Positions 44,727-54,017 of a stretch of DNA of 60,915 nucleotides are shown piece by piece. The DNA is from Streptomyces sp. NP-1717 (GTDB lineage Bacteria > Actinomycetota > Actinomycetes > Streptomycetales > Streptomycetaceae). Both the position numbers and the translations under genes were made by a program. The first letter of the stretch is position 1. Each line of letters starts with the position of its first letter. The notes beneath the pieces are model-generated. The model did not search any database. It was given only the letters and a program-made list of their open reading frames with translations, and was not told the DNA's origin. Location: assembly GCF_022695985.1 (NCBI RefSeq), contig NZ_JAAPBF010000023.1, positions 1 through 60,915 on the forward strand, read 5' to 3'.

Positions 44727-45398
44727 GGCGCGTGCCAGCAGCCCGGAGAGCACGACCTCCAGCACCTCCCGCAGCGTCGCCGTGAACTCGATCCGCATGA
44801 CCGCCAGCGACGGGTCCGCCGCGTAGGCCGCGAGCATCGCCGCCGACGGCTGGGTGTGTGTCCATATCGAGCCCGTCGTCATGACGCAGAGGGCGGCGAA
44901 CCGCAGCGCGTCGTGCTCGCCGAGTTCGGGCACCCGGGCCCGTACCGAGCCGGCCAGCGTGCCGACGTTCGCGATCGCCGCGCGTTTGTACTCGGCCGCG
45001 ACGGCCGGCGAGACATTGCGCTCCAGGACCGCCGCCTGCGAACTGGTCAGGTCGCACAGCACCGGGCGGTCCGCCAGCGAGTCCGCGACCACGGCGGCCA
45101 CCCGGTCGCCGCGCTCGGACAGTGGGGCGCCGGAGTCGACGCCCGAGGCGAGCGCGTCCTCCAGATGCTCCAGCCACTCCCGGCTCGCCACGTCGAGCAG
45201 TTCGAGGAGTACGGCCTCCCGGGACTCGAAGTAGCGCAGGACGTTCGACTTCGCCAGCCCGACCCGCCGGCTCAGTTCGTTGAGGCTCACCTGTGCCACC
45301 GGCATCTCGGTCAGCATCGAGGCCGTCGTGTCGAGGATCGCCTGGCGGCGCTGGGCGCGCTGCTCCTCATTGCGTGCGCGCTGGAAGGTGTGTGCCAT
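44718..45398 (-). CDS. TetR-family repressor of the adjacent SDR gene
   Basis: A 226-residue regulator. The N-terminal helix-turn-helix is seen in AQVSLNELSRRVGLAKSNVLRYFESREAVLLELL. The C-terminal ligand region is helical with no recognised ligand. It is divergent from a short-chain dehydrogenase; three matching palindromes lie between them (45412-45479), a typical self-regulating TetR arrangement. The ATG at 45398 is standard. Confidence 0.92.
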   Translation of the reverse strand: MAHTFQRARNEEQRAQRRQAILDTTASMLTEMPVAQVSLNELSRRVGLAKSNVLRYFESREAVLLELLDVASREWLEHLEDALASGVDSGAPLSERGDRVAAVVADSLADRPVLCDLTSSQAAVLERNVSPAVAAEYKRAAIANVGTLAGSVRARVPELGEHDALRFAALCVMTTGSIWTHTQPSAAMLAAYAADPSLAVMRIEFTATLREVLEVVLSGLLARASG

Positions 45399-45411
45399 GA
45401 CACGAGTCTAC

Positions 45412-45479
45412 AGACCTGCGGTCTGTTGTTATCGGACCGGCGGTCTGCTAGCTTCGGAAGCGCAAGAGACCGACGGTCT
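45412..45479. promoter_or_regulatory. Three TetR-type operators
   Basis: Three 13-bp palindromes of the form RGACC-NNC-GGTCT: AGACCTGCGGTCT at 45412-45424, GGACCGGCGGTCT at 45434-45446 and AGACCGACGGTCT at 45467-45479. Centre spacings are 22 and 33 bp, near whole helical turns. They lie between the TetR and SDR genes. Confidence 0.75.
45426..45454 (+). promoter_or_regulatory. SDR promoter covered by the middle operator
   Basis: TTGTTA at 45426-45431 and TAGCTT at 45449-45454 are separated by 17 bp, and the second palindrome fills this spacer. A bound repressor would block RNA polymerase directly. Confidence 0.5.
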
Positions 45480-45526
45480 TCTATGGCCGCCGTCCACCGT
45501 CTCCGCATGTCACCCAAGGAGTCGTC

Positions 45527-46456
45527 ATGTACACCGTCCCCGACCAGACCGGTAGGTACGCCGTCGTCACCGGAGCCAACAGCGGCACCGGCAAGGAGGC
45601 CGTCCGGCGTCTCGCCGACGCCGGGGCGCACGTCGTCATGGCCGTCCGTACGCCTCCCAAGGGCGAGCGGGCCCGCGACGAGATCCTGGCGCGGCACCCG
45701 CACGCCCGCCTCGACGTACGCCGCGTCGACCTCGCCGACCTGGCGTCCGTCAAGGAGTTCGCCGACGGGCTCGTCGCCGACGGCACCCCGCTCGACCTGC
45801 TGCTCAACAACGCCGGAGTGATGTCCCCGCCCTCCCGGCTGGAGACGGTCGACGGCTTCGAGCTCCAGATGGGCAGCAACTTCCTCGGCCCGTTCGCCCT
45901 GACCGTACGGCTCCTTCCGCTCCTGCTCGCCGCCGAATCCCCGCGCGTGGCGACCATGAGCAGCGGCACCGCCAACTACGGCGGGATCGACTTCGCCGAC
46001 CTCCAGTGGCGGACCCGGCGCTACAGCCCGAACCGCTCCTACGCGCAGTCCAAGCTGGCCGACCTCATCCTCGCCAGGCAGCTCGCCCGTATCTCCGCCG
46101 AGCGCGGGTGGAACCTGCTGAGCACCGCCGCGCACCCCGGCTACACCCGCACCAACCTCCAGACGGCGGGCGCGAGCCTCGGCACCGGCAGGATGACCGT
46201 CACACGCCTGCTCACCAAGATCGATTTCCTGCCCTCGCAGGGAGTGGAGCAGGGCACCGAACCCCTGCTGTACGCGGCGACCAGCCCCGACGCGGTGGCC
46301 GCCGGCTACTACGGCCCCGGCGGGCGCTTCGGCCTCGTCGGCCCCACCAGCACCGCACGCACGACCCGCAGGGCGCTCGACGACGCGCTCAACGCGCGCC
46401 TGTGGGCGGAGGCCGAACGTCTCACCGGCGTCGCGCTCCCCACGCACGCCGTCTGA
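45527..46456 (+). CDS. Short-chain dehydrogenase/reductase
   Basis: A 309-residue SDR of the retinol-dehydrogenase-like group. The cofactor site is [11 protein letters not shown] near residue 15, then NNAGVM and the catalytic [10 protein letters not shown], with a preceding SSGTAN serine. The ATG at 45527 follows AAGGAG. Expression should be controlled by the divergent TetR through three operators. The substrate is unknown; a lipophilic or xenobiotic carbonyl compound is plausible given the regulator type. Confidence 0.92.
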   Translation: MYTVPDQTGRYAVVTGANSGTGKEAVRRLADAGAHVVMAVRTPPKGERARDEILARHPHARLDVRRVDLADLASVKEFADGLVADGTPLDLLLNNAGVMSPPSRLETVDGFELQMGSNFLGPFALTVRLLPLLLAAESPRVATMSSGTANYGGIDFADLQWRTRRYSPNRSYAQSKLADLILARQLARISAERGWNLLSTAAHPGYTRTNLQTAGASLGTGRMTVTRLLTKIDFLPSQGVEQGTEPLLYAATSPDAVAAGYYGPGGRFGLVGPTSTARTTRRALDDALNARLWAEAERLTGVALPTHAV

Positions 46457-46645
46457 GCGGCGATGTGCTTCCGGCTCGCTCAAAAGGGTGAACCCACCGC
46501 CGGGGTGGGTAGTTCAGGCCGCAGTGCCCGACACGGCCAGTTGGTCTAGACCGCCTGCTACCGTCGGCCGAAGGACAGAGCCGCGGGCGGGGCCACAGAC
46601 GCCGCGCGCGCACGCACCGGGCGATCGAGCGACAGGGGACAGCCA

Positions 46646-47755
46646 GTGGACGGCACGAGCGACGGGCGGACCGGCGGACGGACGGCGGGGCCGGCGCCGG
46701 AACGGAGCGGACAGCGGGCCTTCATCGGGTCGTTCACCTCGGCGGGAGGTCGCGGCATCATCGCCGCCACCGTGGACACGGACACCGGCGCCCTCACGGA
46801 ATCCGGCGCCACCGACGCCCTGGCCGACCCCTCCTACCTGGCGCTCGCGCCCGACGGCTCGGTGCTCTACGCCGTCTCCGAGGGCGAGGAGGGGGCGGCA
46901 GCCGCTTTCGAGGTCACGCCCCGCGCGTCCGGCGGCACGTCCGCACCACGCCTGATGGGCGAGCCGGTGCCGGTCCGCGGATCGGGCCCCACCCATCTCG
47001 CCCTCGCCGCCGGGCACGTGGTCACCGCGAACTACGGTTCCGGCAGCGTCACCGTCCTGCCCGTCCGAGCCGACGGCACCCTCGGCGCCGCCGCCGCGAT
47101 CCTCCGGCACGAGGGCACCGGACCCCACCCCGACCGGCAGGAGGGCCCGCACGCCCACCAGGTGCTGCCCGACCCCGGCGGACGCTGGCTGCTCGCCGTC
47201 GACCTGGGCACCGACTCCGTACGGACGAGCGCCGTCGACCCCGGCAGCGGCGACATCACACCGCACGGGGAGACCGTGCTGCGGCCCGGCACCGGGCCGC
47301 GCCATCTCGCCTTCCACCCGGCGGGCACCCACGCGTACGTGCTCAACGAACTGGAGCCGACAGTCACGGTCTGCCGCTGGGACGCCGACAAGGGCGCGCT
47401 GGAGCCGGTCGGCGAGGCACCCGTCCTGCCGGAGGGCGCCGAGGAGGGGAGCTACGCCTCGGAGATCGTCGTCTCGCACGACGGCGGGTACCTCTGGGCC
47501 GCCGTACGCGGGCACGACAGCATCGCCGTCCTGAGGCTCGACGAGAGCCGCGAGAGGCCCGTTCTGGTCACCACCGTGCACTGCGGCGGACGCTGGCCCC
47601 GTGACCTCGCCCTGGATCCGGCGGGACGCAGGCTCTACGTGGCGAACGAGCGCTCCGGGGACGTGACCTGGTTCGACGTCGATCCGGCGAGCGGTGTGCC
47701 GTCCCGTGCGGGCTCGTTCGAGGCGCCCGCAGCCTCCTGCGTGATCTTCGGCTGA
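46646..47755 (+). CDS. Lactonase-family seven-bladed propeller (YbhE/6-phosphogluconolactonase-like)
   Basis: A 369-residue protein starting at GTG 46646. After a polar N-terminus the blade pattern begins with AFIGSFTSAGGRGI, with repeated blades such as PSYLALAPDGSVLYAVSE, GPRHLAFHPAGTHAYVLNE and PRDLALDPAGRRLYVANE. This is the lactonase/3-carboxymuconate cyclase-like family. No signal peptide is seen. The true substrate is uncertain; sugar lactones are likely. Confidence 0.88.
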   Translation: MDGTSDGRTGGRTAGPAPERSGQRAFIGSFTSAGGRGIIAATVDTDTGALTESGATDALADPSYLALAPDGSVLYAVSEGEEGAAAAFEVTPRASGGTSAPRLMGEPVPVRGSGPTHLALAAGHVVTANYGSGSVTVLPVRADGTLGAAAAILRHEGTGPHPDRQEGPHAHQVLPDPGGRWLLAVDLGTDSVRTSAVDPGSGDITPHGETVLRPGTGPRHLAFHPAGTHAYVLNELEPTVTVCRWDADKGALEPVGEAPVLPEGAEEGSYASEIVVSHDGGYLWAAVRGHDSIAVLRLDESRERPVLVTTVHCGGRWPRDLALDPAGRRLYVANERSGDVTWFDVDPASGVPSRAGSFEAPAASCVIFG

Positions 47756-47837
47756 GCCCGCTCACGCGCCAGGCCCGGCCGGTCACGGGTCGGGCCGGAC
47801 GGGCCGACAGCCCGTCCGGCGCCCGAGGCCGGACCGC

Positions 47838-48758
47838 TCAGTGCGCGGGTGTGCCCTGTGTCTGGGCCGAGATGCCCAGCGCGCTCGTGTACTGCGACAG
47901 CACCAGCTTGCCGACGGCCGGGTACGCGCCGAGAGGCTCGGACGCGGCGCAGTCGGCCTCCTTGAGCGCGACGTCGAGCAGGCCCGCGGGCAGCTCGGGT
48001 CCGATCAGGTACGGCGCGAGCGCGAGCTGCGTCGAACCGGAGCCGCGCAGCTGCTCGGCGATGGCCGCGACCGCGCCCTCGTCGTCGAGCGCCGCCGCCA
48101 TCACCGGCACGGCGAGGCGCGCGGCCAGCAGCATGCCGGTGATTCCGGCGGCCTGGACGGCCTCGTCGCCGCCCACCGTGGCGAGGATGATGCCGTCGGC
48201 GGCCGTGGCGACCGTGAAGAGCCTCGCCCGGTCGGCGCGGGCCAGACCGGCCTCCGACAGACGCACGTGCAGCGCCTCGGCGAGCAGCGGGTGCGGACCG
48301 AGGACATCGGTCATCTCCGCCACGGCCTTGCTGTCCACAACGGCCTGACGTATGCGCCTGACCAGGGAGTTGTCGGGACCCGCGAGCAGCGGCACGACAA
48401 CCGCCGAGATGCCCTCGGGCTCGTCGACCTCACGGCCCGCGGCCTTCGCCAGCTCGTAGCGCTCGACACGCTGCTCGGCGGTGTGGGCCAGGACGGTGCC
48501 CAGTGCGGGGTACTCGTCGTCGTCGCCGTCCAGATAACCGATCCGGGCATCGAGGCCCGGCAGTTCGGAGCGGGCGATGCTGACGACCTCCTCGCCGAGG
48601 CTCCGCACCTCGGGGCTCGGGTCGCCCGGCATGGCCAGCACCAGCGCGGGCGCGCCCTCGGGCGCCGCCACCGGCTCGGGACGACGGTGCCGACCCGACT
48701 GTCGAGGTCGGGGCATTCGTACAGGCAGGCCGGGTGCCGGCCCAGTGGGGGAGCTCAT
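47838..48758 (-). CDS. CbiX/SirB-like sirohydrochlorin chelatase homologue
   Basis: A 306-residue protein with two related halves of the CbiX/SirB fold, for example ISAVVVPLLAGPDNSLVRRI in the first and STQLALAPYLIGPELPAGLL in the second. True chelatases have a histidine in the N-terminal GHGSR-type motif; here the corresponding stretch reads AMPGDPSPEV, so catalysis is doubtful. The ATG at 48758 follows an AT-rich upstream region (48820-48860). It is annotated as a chelatase-like protein only. Confidence 0.75.
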   Translation of the reverse strand: MSSPTGPAPGLPVRMPRPRQSGRHRRPEPVAAPEGAPALVLAMPGDPSPEVRSLGEEVVSIARSELPGLDARIGYLDGDDDEYPALGTVLAHTAEQRVERYELAKAAGREVDEPEGISAVVVPLLAGPDNSLVRRIRQAVVDSKAVAEMTDVLGPHPLLAEALHVRLSEAGLARADRARLFTVATAADGIILATVGGDEAVQAAGITGMLLAARLAVPVMAAALDDEGAVAAIAEQLRGSGSTQLALAPYLIGPELPAGLLDVALKEADCAASEPLGAYPAVGKLVLSQYTSALGISAQTQGTPAH

Positions 48759-48853
48759 GGCGCCGAATGCTACTGGTTTTGTGGGGTCGGCTGTTCGGGG
48801 AGGGTCCGGTCGTGTGTCATCTGTCCATATTTTTTCGATATGTTGCTTACTGT

Positions 48854-49831
48854 TTATTCGTCCTGCTCTGTCGGGACGGTCAACAGTCGCCCGTCGCGCG
48901 GCAGTCGAAGCGATCCGGCCGCGAGCGCCGCCGCGATCCGGAGTGAGCCCGTCAGCGGATCGCCCTCGGCCGAGACCGTCCGGGCTCCCGGCAGCCGGTC
49001 GGCCAACTCGGTGCGCAGCGGTACGAGCAGGGGGTCACCCATTTTGAACAGCCCACCCGTCAGGGCGACTTCACACCCCTCCACCTGAGGGCACACCGCG
49101 ACGGCCGCGTCCGCCACCTGCTTCGCGGCCTCGCCGAGGATCGCCGCGGCCACCGGGTCGTGGGGTGCGCAGCGGGCCACCTCGGGGGCGAAGGAGGCGA
49201 GTACGGCGGGCCGGTCGGTACGCGGATAGACGAGCCCCGGCATCTCCGGCGCGGGGCCGAACACGGCTTCCATCCGGGACAGCAGTGCGGCCGAACCGCC
49301 GCGCCGCCCGTCGTACGCGCGCATCGCCGCTTCCAGTCCCGCCCGGCCGATCCAGGCACCGCCGCCGCAGTCGCCCAGGAGGTGTCCCCAGCCGTCCGCG
49401 CGATGCCAGGTGACCAGATCGGTGCCGAGCGCGATCATGCCCGTACCGGCGGCGACGACGGCGCCCGGCCGCTGGCCGAGGGCCCCCGCGTAGGCGGTGA
49501 CGGCGTCGGCGGCGAGCGCCAGCCGCCGTACGCCCAAAGCGCTTTCCAGGGCGGCGGGCAGCTCCGCGCGGAGCCCGTCGCCGAGCGTCGCCATGCCGGC
49601 GGCGCCGATCGCCACGGCCGCCGGTGCCTGCGCGCCCGCCCGCGCGAGAAGCGTCTCCACGGCGGGCAGCAACTGCTCCAGCAGATGAGCGGGGTCGATG
49701 CCCGAAGTGCCGGTGCGGACCGGCTCCGTCGACGTCGCGGTGCCGATCGTCCGGACCGTGGCTCCGTCCGCCGACCCGAGGGCGATCCGCAGACCGGACC
49801 CGCCCGAGTCCACGCCGAGGACAGCACTCAC
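48854..49831 (-). CDS. BadF/BadG-type sugar kinase (N-acetylglucosamine kinase-like)
   Basis: A 325-residue ASKHA kinase. The phosphate-1 loop is GVDSGGSGLRIAL at the start; VVAAGTGMIALG is the phosphate-2 region, with the adenosine motif near VALTGGLFKMG. DGWGHLLGDCGGGAWIG is characteristic of the N-acetylglucosamine kinase-like BadF group. The GTG at 49831 lacks a strong ribosome site, so the start is not certain. It likely phosphorylates an amino sugar. Confidence 0.87.
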   Translation of the reverse strand: MSAVLGVDSGGSGLRIALGSADGATVRTIGTATSTEPVRTGTSGIDPAHLLEQLLPAVETLLARAGAQAPAAVAIGAAGMATLGDGLRAELPAALESALGVRRLALAADAVTAYAGALGQRPGAVVAAGTGMIALGTDLVTWHRADGWGHLLGDCGGGAWIGRAGLEAAMRAYDGRRGGSAALLSRMEAVFGPAPEMPGLVYPRTDRPAVLASFAPEVARCAPHDPVAAAILGEAAKQVADAAVAVCPQVEGCEVALTGGLFKMGDPLLVPLRTELADRLPGARTVSAEGDPLTGSLRIAAALAAGSLRLPRDGRLLTVPTEQDE

Positions 49832-50084
49832 GGAAGCCGCCGGTCGAGGGGCCGGGCGCCTGTCCGGACGGGGAGCTCGTCGGCGCGGCCGAGCGGACGC
49901 GAGCCCAGGAAGCCCCGGTGTGCGACGGTAACTGGACGCATCGAGCTCCCCTCCTTCCTGCCGAACAGTCACGGGAGCTGTTCGAACGGCCTGACGATCT
50001 CGACGATGAGGAAGACTAGCGCCTCGTAGGGGTGACCCCGTTCGAGGAACTTCCCCTCCCGGTAACCCAGTAGAGTGATCGTTC

Positions 50085-50762
50085 GTGGCACCACGACCCT
50101 TGCACGAGCTTGTCGAACCCGGATGGGCGCGAGCTCTCGAACCAGTAGCTGAACGCGTCGGCGCCATGGGGGACTTCCTCCGGGCAGAGATCGCCGCCGG
50201 CCGGACGTACCTGCCCGCCGGCCCGAACGTGCTCCGCGCCTTTCAGCAGCCCTTCGACGACGTCCGAGTCCTGATCGTCGGACAGGATCCGTACCCCACA
50301 CCGGGAATGGCCATCGGGCTCAGCTTCGCCGTGGCCCCCGAGGTGCGTAATCTCCCGGGCAGCCTGGAGAACATCTTCCTGGAGATGCATCGCGACATCG
50401 GTACGCCGAGGCCCTCCAACGGTGACCTGACCCCTTGGGCGCGGCAGGGCGTGTTGCTGCTCAACAGGGCGCTCACGACGGCCCCGCGCAAGCCCGCCGC
50501 GCACCGGGGCAAGGGCTGGGAGGAGGTGACGGAGCAGGCGATCCGGGCACTGGTCGCGCGGAACAAACCGCTGGTGTCGATCCTGTGGGGCCGTGACGCG
50601 CGCAATCTGCGGCCGCTGCTCGGGGACCTCCCGGCGATCGAATCCGCACACCCCTCCCCGATGTCGGCGGACCGCGGCTTCTTCGGCTCGCGGCCGTTCA
50701 GCCGGGCGAACGACCTCCTCACCGGGCAAGGCGCCCAGCCGGTGGACTGGCGACTGCCCTGA
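50085..50762 (+). CDS. ung: Uracil-DNA glycosylase, family 1
   Basis: A 225-residue enzyme. The water-activating motif GQDPYP is at residues about 66-71 and the DNA-intercalating HPSPMSA near 188; LLLNRALTT is also typical. It removes uracil from DNA. The length and start (GTG 50085) fit the family. Confidence 0.95.
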   Translation: MAPRPLHELVEPGWARALEPVAERVGAMGDFLRAEIAAGRTYLPAGPNVLRAFQQPFDDVRVLIVGQDPYPTPGMAIGLSFAVAPEVRNLPGSLENIFLEMHRDIGTPRPSNGDLTPWARQGVLLLNRALTTAPRKPAAHRGKGWEEVTEQAIRALVARNKPLVSILWGRDARNLRPLLGDLPAIESAHPSPMSADRGFFGSRPFSRANDLLTGQGAQPVDWRLP

Positions 50763-50788
50763 AGTCGCCGGCCGCAGTGCGGGAGCCG

Positions 50789-52198
50789 CTACCCGGGAGG
50801 CGGCCCGTCCGCCCCGCGTGCGGCGGCCAGCAGGCCCTCCCAGTCCGGGATCTTCACCGTCCGTCGCCCCAGTGACGCGCCGAGCGCCGCCTCCGCGTCC
50901 TCGATCGCCAGCCAGCCAGGCCACTCGACCGGACGGTGCCCGGCCGCCCGGAGCACGTCCAGCGGGTCCGCCGCGATCCGGCGCCCGGCGAGCCTCGGGG
51001 CGTCCGCGAGCAGCGAGACGACCGTCTCCTTCGCGCAGGCGCGGTTGGTGCCGATCACCCCCGTCGGGCCGCGTTTGATCCAGCCCGCCACGTACTCGCC
51101 GGGGGAGGCCACCGCGTCCCGCAGCACCCGTCCGGCCAGCTGCGGCACCGTGCCCGACGTCTCGTCGAAGGGCAGCCCCGCGATCGGCACCCCCCGGTAG
51201 CCGACCGCCCGCAGTACGAGCCCCGCCTCGATCTCCTCGTGGACACCCGTGCCGCGCACCGCGCCCGACTCGTCCGGCGCGGTGCGCTCGAACCGTACGG
51301 CCGTCACTCGTCCGCCGGTCCCGAGCAGCTCCACCGGGCGCAGGAAGAACCGCAGGTGGATACGGCGCGCCCGGCCCTGGTCGGGCATCGCGGCCCAGCC
51401 GCGCACGACCTCGACGTTGCGCCGGTTCACGGCGGCGAGCGGGTGGGCGGACGGTGCCGAAGCCCGCCCCTGCCCGGCCGTGTCCGTGGCCGGAACGGGG
51501 GCGTACGCCGGGTCGAGCGCCAGATCGGCGGGCTCCACCCGTACCTCGGCCGAGGGCAGCGCGCCCAGTTCGCGCAGCTCCTTGGTGGTGAACTTCGCCT
51601 GCGACGGACCTCGTCTGCCCACCATGTGCACGTCCCGGACCGCGCTCCCGGACAGTGCGCCGAGCGCCGGGTGCGGCACGTCCGTCGGCCGGAAGTCCTC
51701 CGCGCCACGTGCCAGGACGCGCGCCACGTCGACGGCGACGTTGCCCACGCCGATCACCACGACCGAGCGCGTGCCGAGCCCGAAGCCGGCGGGCGCGGCG
51801 TCGGGGTGCGCGCTGTACCAGGAGACGAAGTCGGTGGCGGAGTGGCTGCCCGCCAGTTCCTCGCCGGGGATGCCGAGCCGGCGGTCCCGGGCGGCCCCGA
51901 CGCAGTACACGACCGCGTGGTAGAGACCCAGCAGCCGCTCGGGTGTGAGGCCGTGCGCGCCGATCTCCACATTGCCGAGGAACCGGACGCGGTCGTGCTC
52001 CAGCACCGAACGCAGCGTGTTCTGGAGTGACTTGATCTTCTCGTGGTCCGGCGCGACGCCGTAGCGCACGAGTCCGTACGGGGCGGGGAGCCGGTCCAGG
52101 ACATCCACGAGGATGCCGGGGACCAGCGGCTGCTGGACGAGGGCCTGGGCGGTGTAGACCCCGCTGGGGCCCGATCCGACGACGGCGATGCGCAGCAC
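50789..52198 (-). CDS. FprA-like ferredoxin/adrenodoxin-type NADP reductase
   Basis: A 469-residue FAD-dependent oxidoreductase. The FAD site is VVGSGPSGVYTAQAL at the N-terminus, RYGVAPDH follows, and the NADP site is VVIGVGNVAVDVARVL near residue 150. The late GWIKRGPTGVIGTNRACA block is characteristic of the FprA/adrenodoxin reductase group. It should pass electrons from NADPH to ferredoxins, for example for P450s. The GTG at 52198 follows AAGGAG. Confidence 0.93.
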   Translation of the reverse strand: MLRIAVVGSGPSGVYTAQALVQQPLVPGILVDVLDRLPAPYGLVRYGVAPDHEKIKSLQNTLRSVLEHDRVRFLGNVEIGAHGLTPERLLGLYHAVVYCVGAARDRRLGIPGEELAGSHSATDFVSWYSAHPDAAPAGFGLGTRSVVVIGVGNVAVDVARVLARGAEDFRPTDVPHPALGALSGSAVRDVHMVGRRGPSQAKFTTKELRELGALPSAEVRVEPADLALDPAYAPVPATDTAGQGRASAPSAHPLAAVNRRNVEVVRGWAAMPDQGRARRIHLRFFLRPVELLGTGGRVTAVRFERTAPDESGAVRGTGVHEEIEAGLVLRAVGYRGVPIAGLPFDETSGTVPQLAGRVLRDAVASPGEYVAGWIKRGPTGVIGTNRACAKETVVSLLADAPRLAGRRIAADPLDVLRAAGHRPVEWPGWLAIEDAEAALGASLGRRTVKIPDWEGLLAAARGADGPPPG

Positions 52199-52376
52199 GG
52201 CGCACTCCTTCCGGCGAGAGGCTTCCCAGCATGGCACCGGATGGTGGAGCCGGGGAGGAGCGGCGCCGTCGCCTCTTGAAGAAGCGCTGCCGGTGGCGGT
52301 ACGGCAGTGCGCTGACCGAGTGCGATGCGCGCCGGGGCGTGTGTACCACGGCGATAAGGGAGAATTGCCTGATTAA

Positions 52377-53105
52377 GTGGTGAATGTGTCAGAACTTGAG
52401 ATGACTTCCGCCGGTGAGCCCGCGATGCCCGTCTGGCCCCAGTGGGAGGTGCAGGGGTATGGAACCGTCAGCTGTGACACGCCGCCCGGCGGGCGCTGCG
52501 AACTGCCGGCCGGCGAACTGGTCCCGCCGTGGGTCGACATCCGGCTGACATTCGCCGACGGGGCCCGCGTCGATGTCCTGGCCGTCCTGCGGGACGGCGT
52601 GATCGCGGTCGAGGAGGCGCAGGCCGACCCGCCCCTGCCGCTGGACGATCTCACCGAGCTGGGTGCCTGGATCGAGGCGCCGCTCGCGTACGCCTGCGGG
52701 GTGGTGGCGGGACAGCACCAGGTGGAGGCCGCGCGGCTCACCGACGGTGACGGGACGGCGGGTCCGGCGGCCGGCGCCCCCTCGCGTCGTACACGGGAGA
52801 CGGCCGTCGCCGTGGTGGCGGAGGACGAGGGGTACGAGTACGAGGGCGGCTCCCCGGACAGCGGCGTACGGCTTCCTCAGGAGGAGCCCGCGTCCGTCGG
52901 CCGGCACCGCGCCGACGACTCCGCTTCGTCCGACCGCGCGGACCGGCGTGGCGTGGCCGCGACGTACCGCAGGGCGCAGCAGTTGGGCCAGGACCCGGTC
53001 CTCGTGGTGATGTGCGCGACGGGGTACGGGCGGCGCAAGTCGCTCAGTCTGATCGCGAGTGCCCGCGACGACGGCTATCTGACTCCGCGTCACCGCCGCC
53101 GCTGA
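52377..53105 (+). CDS. Streptomycete-specific protein of unknown function (DUF6214-like)
   Basis: A 242-residue protein. The N-terminal half (VWPQWEVQGYGTVSC to LGAWIEAPLAYACGVV) forms a compact domain I associate with DUF6214. The middle is acidic and low-complexity, and the end (GVAATYRRAQQLGQDPVLVVMCATGYGRRKSLSLIASARD) looks like a small helical DNA-binding-type region. The start is uncertain: GTG 52377, GTG 52386 and ATG 52401 are all possible. No function is known. Confidence 0.72.
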   Translation: MVNVSELEMTSAGEPAMPVWPQWEVQGYGTVSCDTPPGGRCELPAGELVPPWVDIRLTFADGARVDVLAVLRDGVIAVEEAQADPPLPLDDLTELGAWIEAPLAYACGVVAGQHQVEAARLTDGDGTAGPAAGAPSRRTRETAVAVVAEDEGYEYEGGSPDSGVRLPQEEPASVGRHRADDSASSDRADRRGVAATYRRAQQLGQDPVLVVMCATGYGRRKSLSLIASARDDGYLTPRHRRR

Positions 53106-53153
53106 CGGCCGGCGCGCCCGTACCCGCGCCCGGAGCCGTCCGCCGGACGCGTG

Positions 53154-53828
53154 CTACAGCGAGCGCATCCGGTTGATCTCGGACGTCTGCTGCGCGATCA
53201 CATCGCTCGCCATCTCTTCGAGCTGGACGTTGTTGCCCGCCGAGAGGGCGTCGGTCGCCATCGTGACCGCGCCCTGGTGGTGCGTGATCATGAGGCTGAT
53301 GAAGAGCTCGTCGAACGCCTTGCCCTTCGCGGCGCGCAGCTTCGCGAGCTGGGCCTCGGTGGCCATGCCCGGCATGTCCATCGCGCCGTGGTCGTGGCCG
53401 CCCTCCTTCTTCGCCTTCTCCTCGCCGCCGTTGAGCTTCAGCCAGCCCTCCATGGCGCCGATCTCCGGCTTCTGCGACGCGTTGATGCGCTCGGCCAGCC
53501 GCTTCACCTGGCCCGATCCGGCGCGGTCCGGGGCGAGGTCGGTCATCACCAGCGCCTGGCTGTGATGCGTGATCATCATCGTCGCGTACCCGAAGTCCGC
53601 CGAGTTGGGCGTGTTGTCCGGGAGTTCCTTCGCCGCCTCCTCCGGGGAGAGCGTCCTGGACTTCTCGCCGGGCTTGCCCGGAGCGACGATCCCCGTGGCC
53701 CCGCTCTTCGTCTCGCTCTTCGCGGCGTCGTCCCCCGAGTCGCAGGCGCCCAGGGCGAGTAGGGCGACGACGGCCGCGGCGGCCACGACGGGCCGGAGGG
53801 CACGCGGACTCCTGGTCCGGATCAACAC
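53154..53828 (-). CDS. DUF305 lipoprotein
   Basis: A 224-residue lipoprotein. The GTG at 53828 directly follows AGGAGGTCACC. The lipobox is ALGAC near residue 29. The mature part has the two DUF305 motifs MITHHSQALVM and MITHHQGAVTMA, plus a His/Met-rich stretch (GGHDHGAMDMPGMA) that suggests metal, perhaps copper, binding. It is divergent from an LVIVD-repeat protein, a frequent pairing in streptomycetes. Confidence 0.9.
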   Translation of the reverse strand: MLIRTRSPRALRPVVAAAAVVALLALGACDSGDDAAKSETKSGATGIVAPGKPGEKSRTLSPEEAAKELPDNTPNSADFGYATMMITHHSQALVMTDLAPDRAGSGQVKRLAERINASQKPEIGAMEGWLKLNGGEEKAKKEGGHDHGAMDMPGMATEAQLAKLRAAKGKAFDELFISLMITHHQGAVTMATDALSAGNNVQLEEMASDVIAQQTSEINRMRSL

Positions 53829-53939
53829 GGTGACCTCCTGGGGCGCTTGACGTGTATCAGGCATCTGGTTAGGCACTTTCCTAACACGCTTACGGACGCG
53901 AGTGATCGAAAACTTTCATTACATCTCGGTTTCCATCTG

Positions 53940-53967
53940 TTGTGATGTACATGAGAAGGACGATACT
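53940..53967 (+). promoter_or_regulatory. Candidate promoter for the LVIVD gene
   Basis: TTGTGA at 53940-53945 and GATACT at 53962-53967 are spaced by 16 bp, about 50 bp upstream of the LVIVD-protein start. The inverted repeats TACATC/GATGTA (53920-53949) and GTTAGG/CCTAAC (53868-53885) in the same divergent region are possible operator sites. Confidence 0.4.
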
Positions 53968-54017
53968 GCCGAGATCCGTAAGCCGTTCAACTGGGAACGG
54001 ATACAAGGGAGGACGCA

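Noticed and set aside
46546..46555. A CTAG site (TGGTCTAGACC) as a third inverted-repeat element
   Set aside because: Only a short palindrome is present; the terminal repeat and interior of the two elements are missing.
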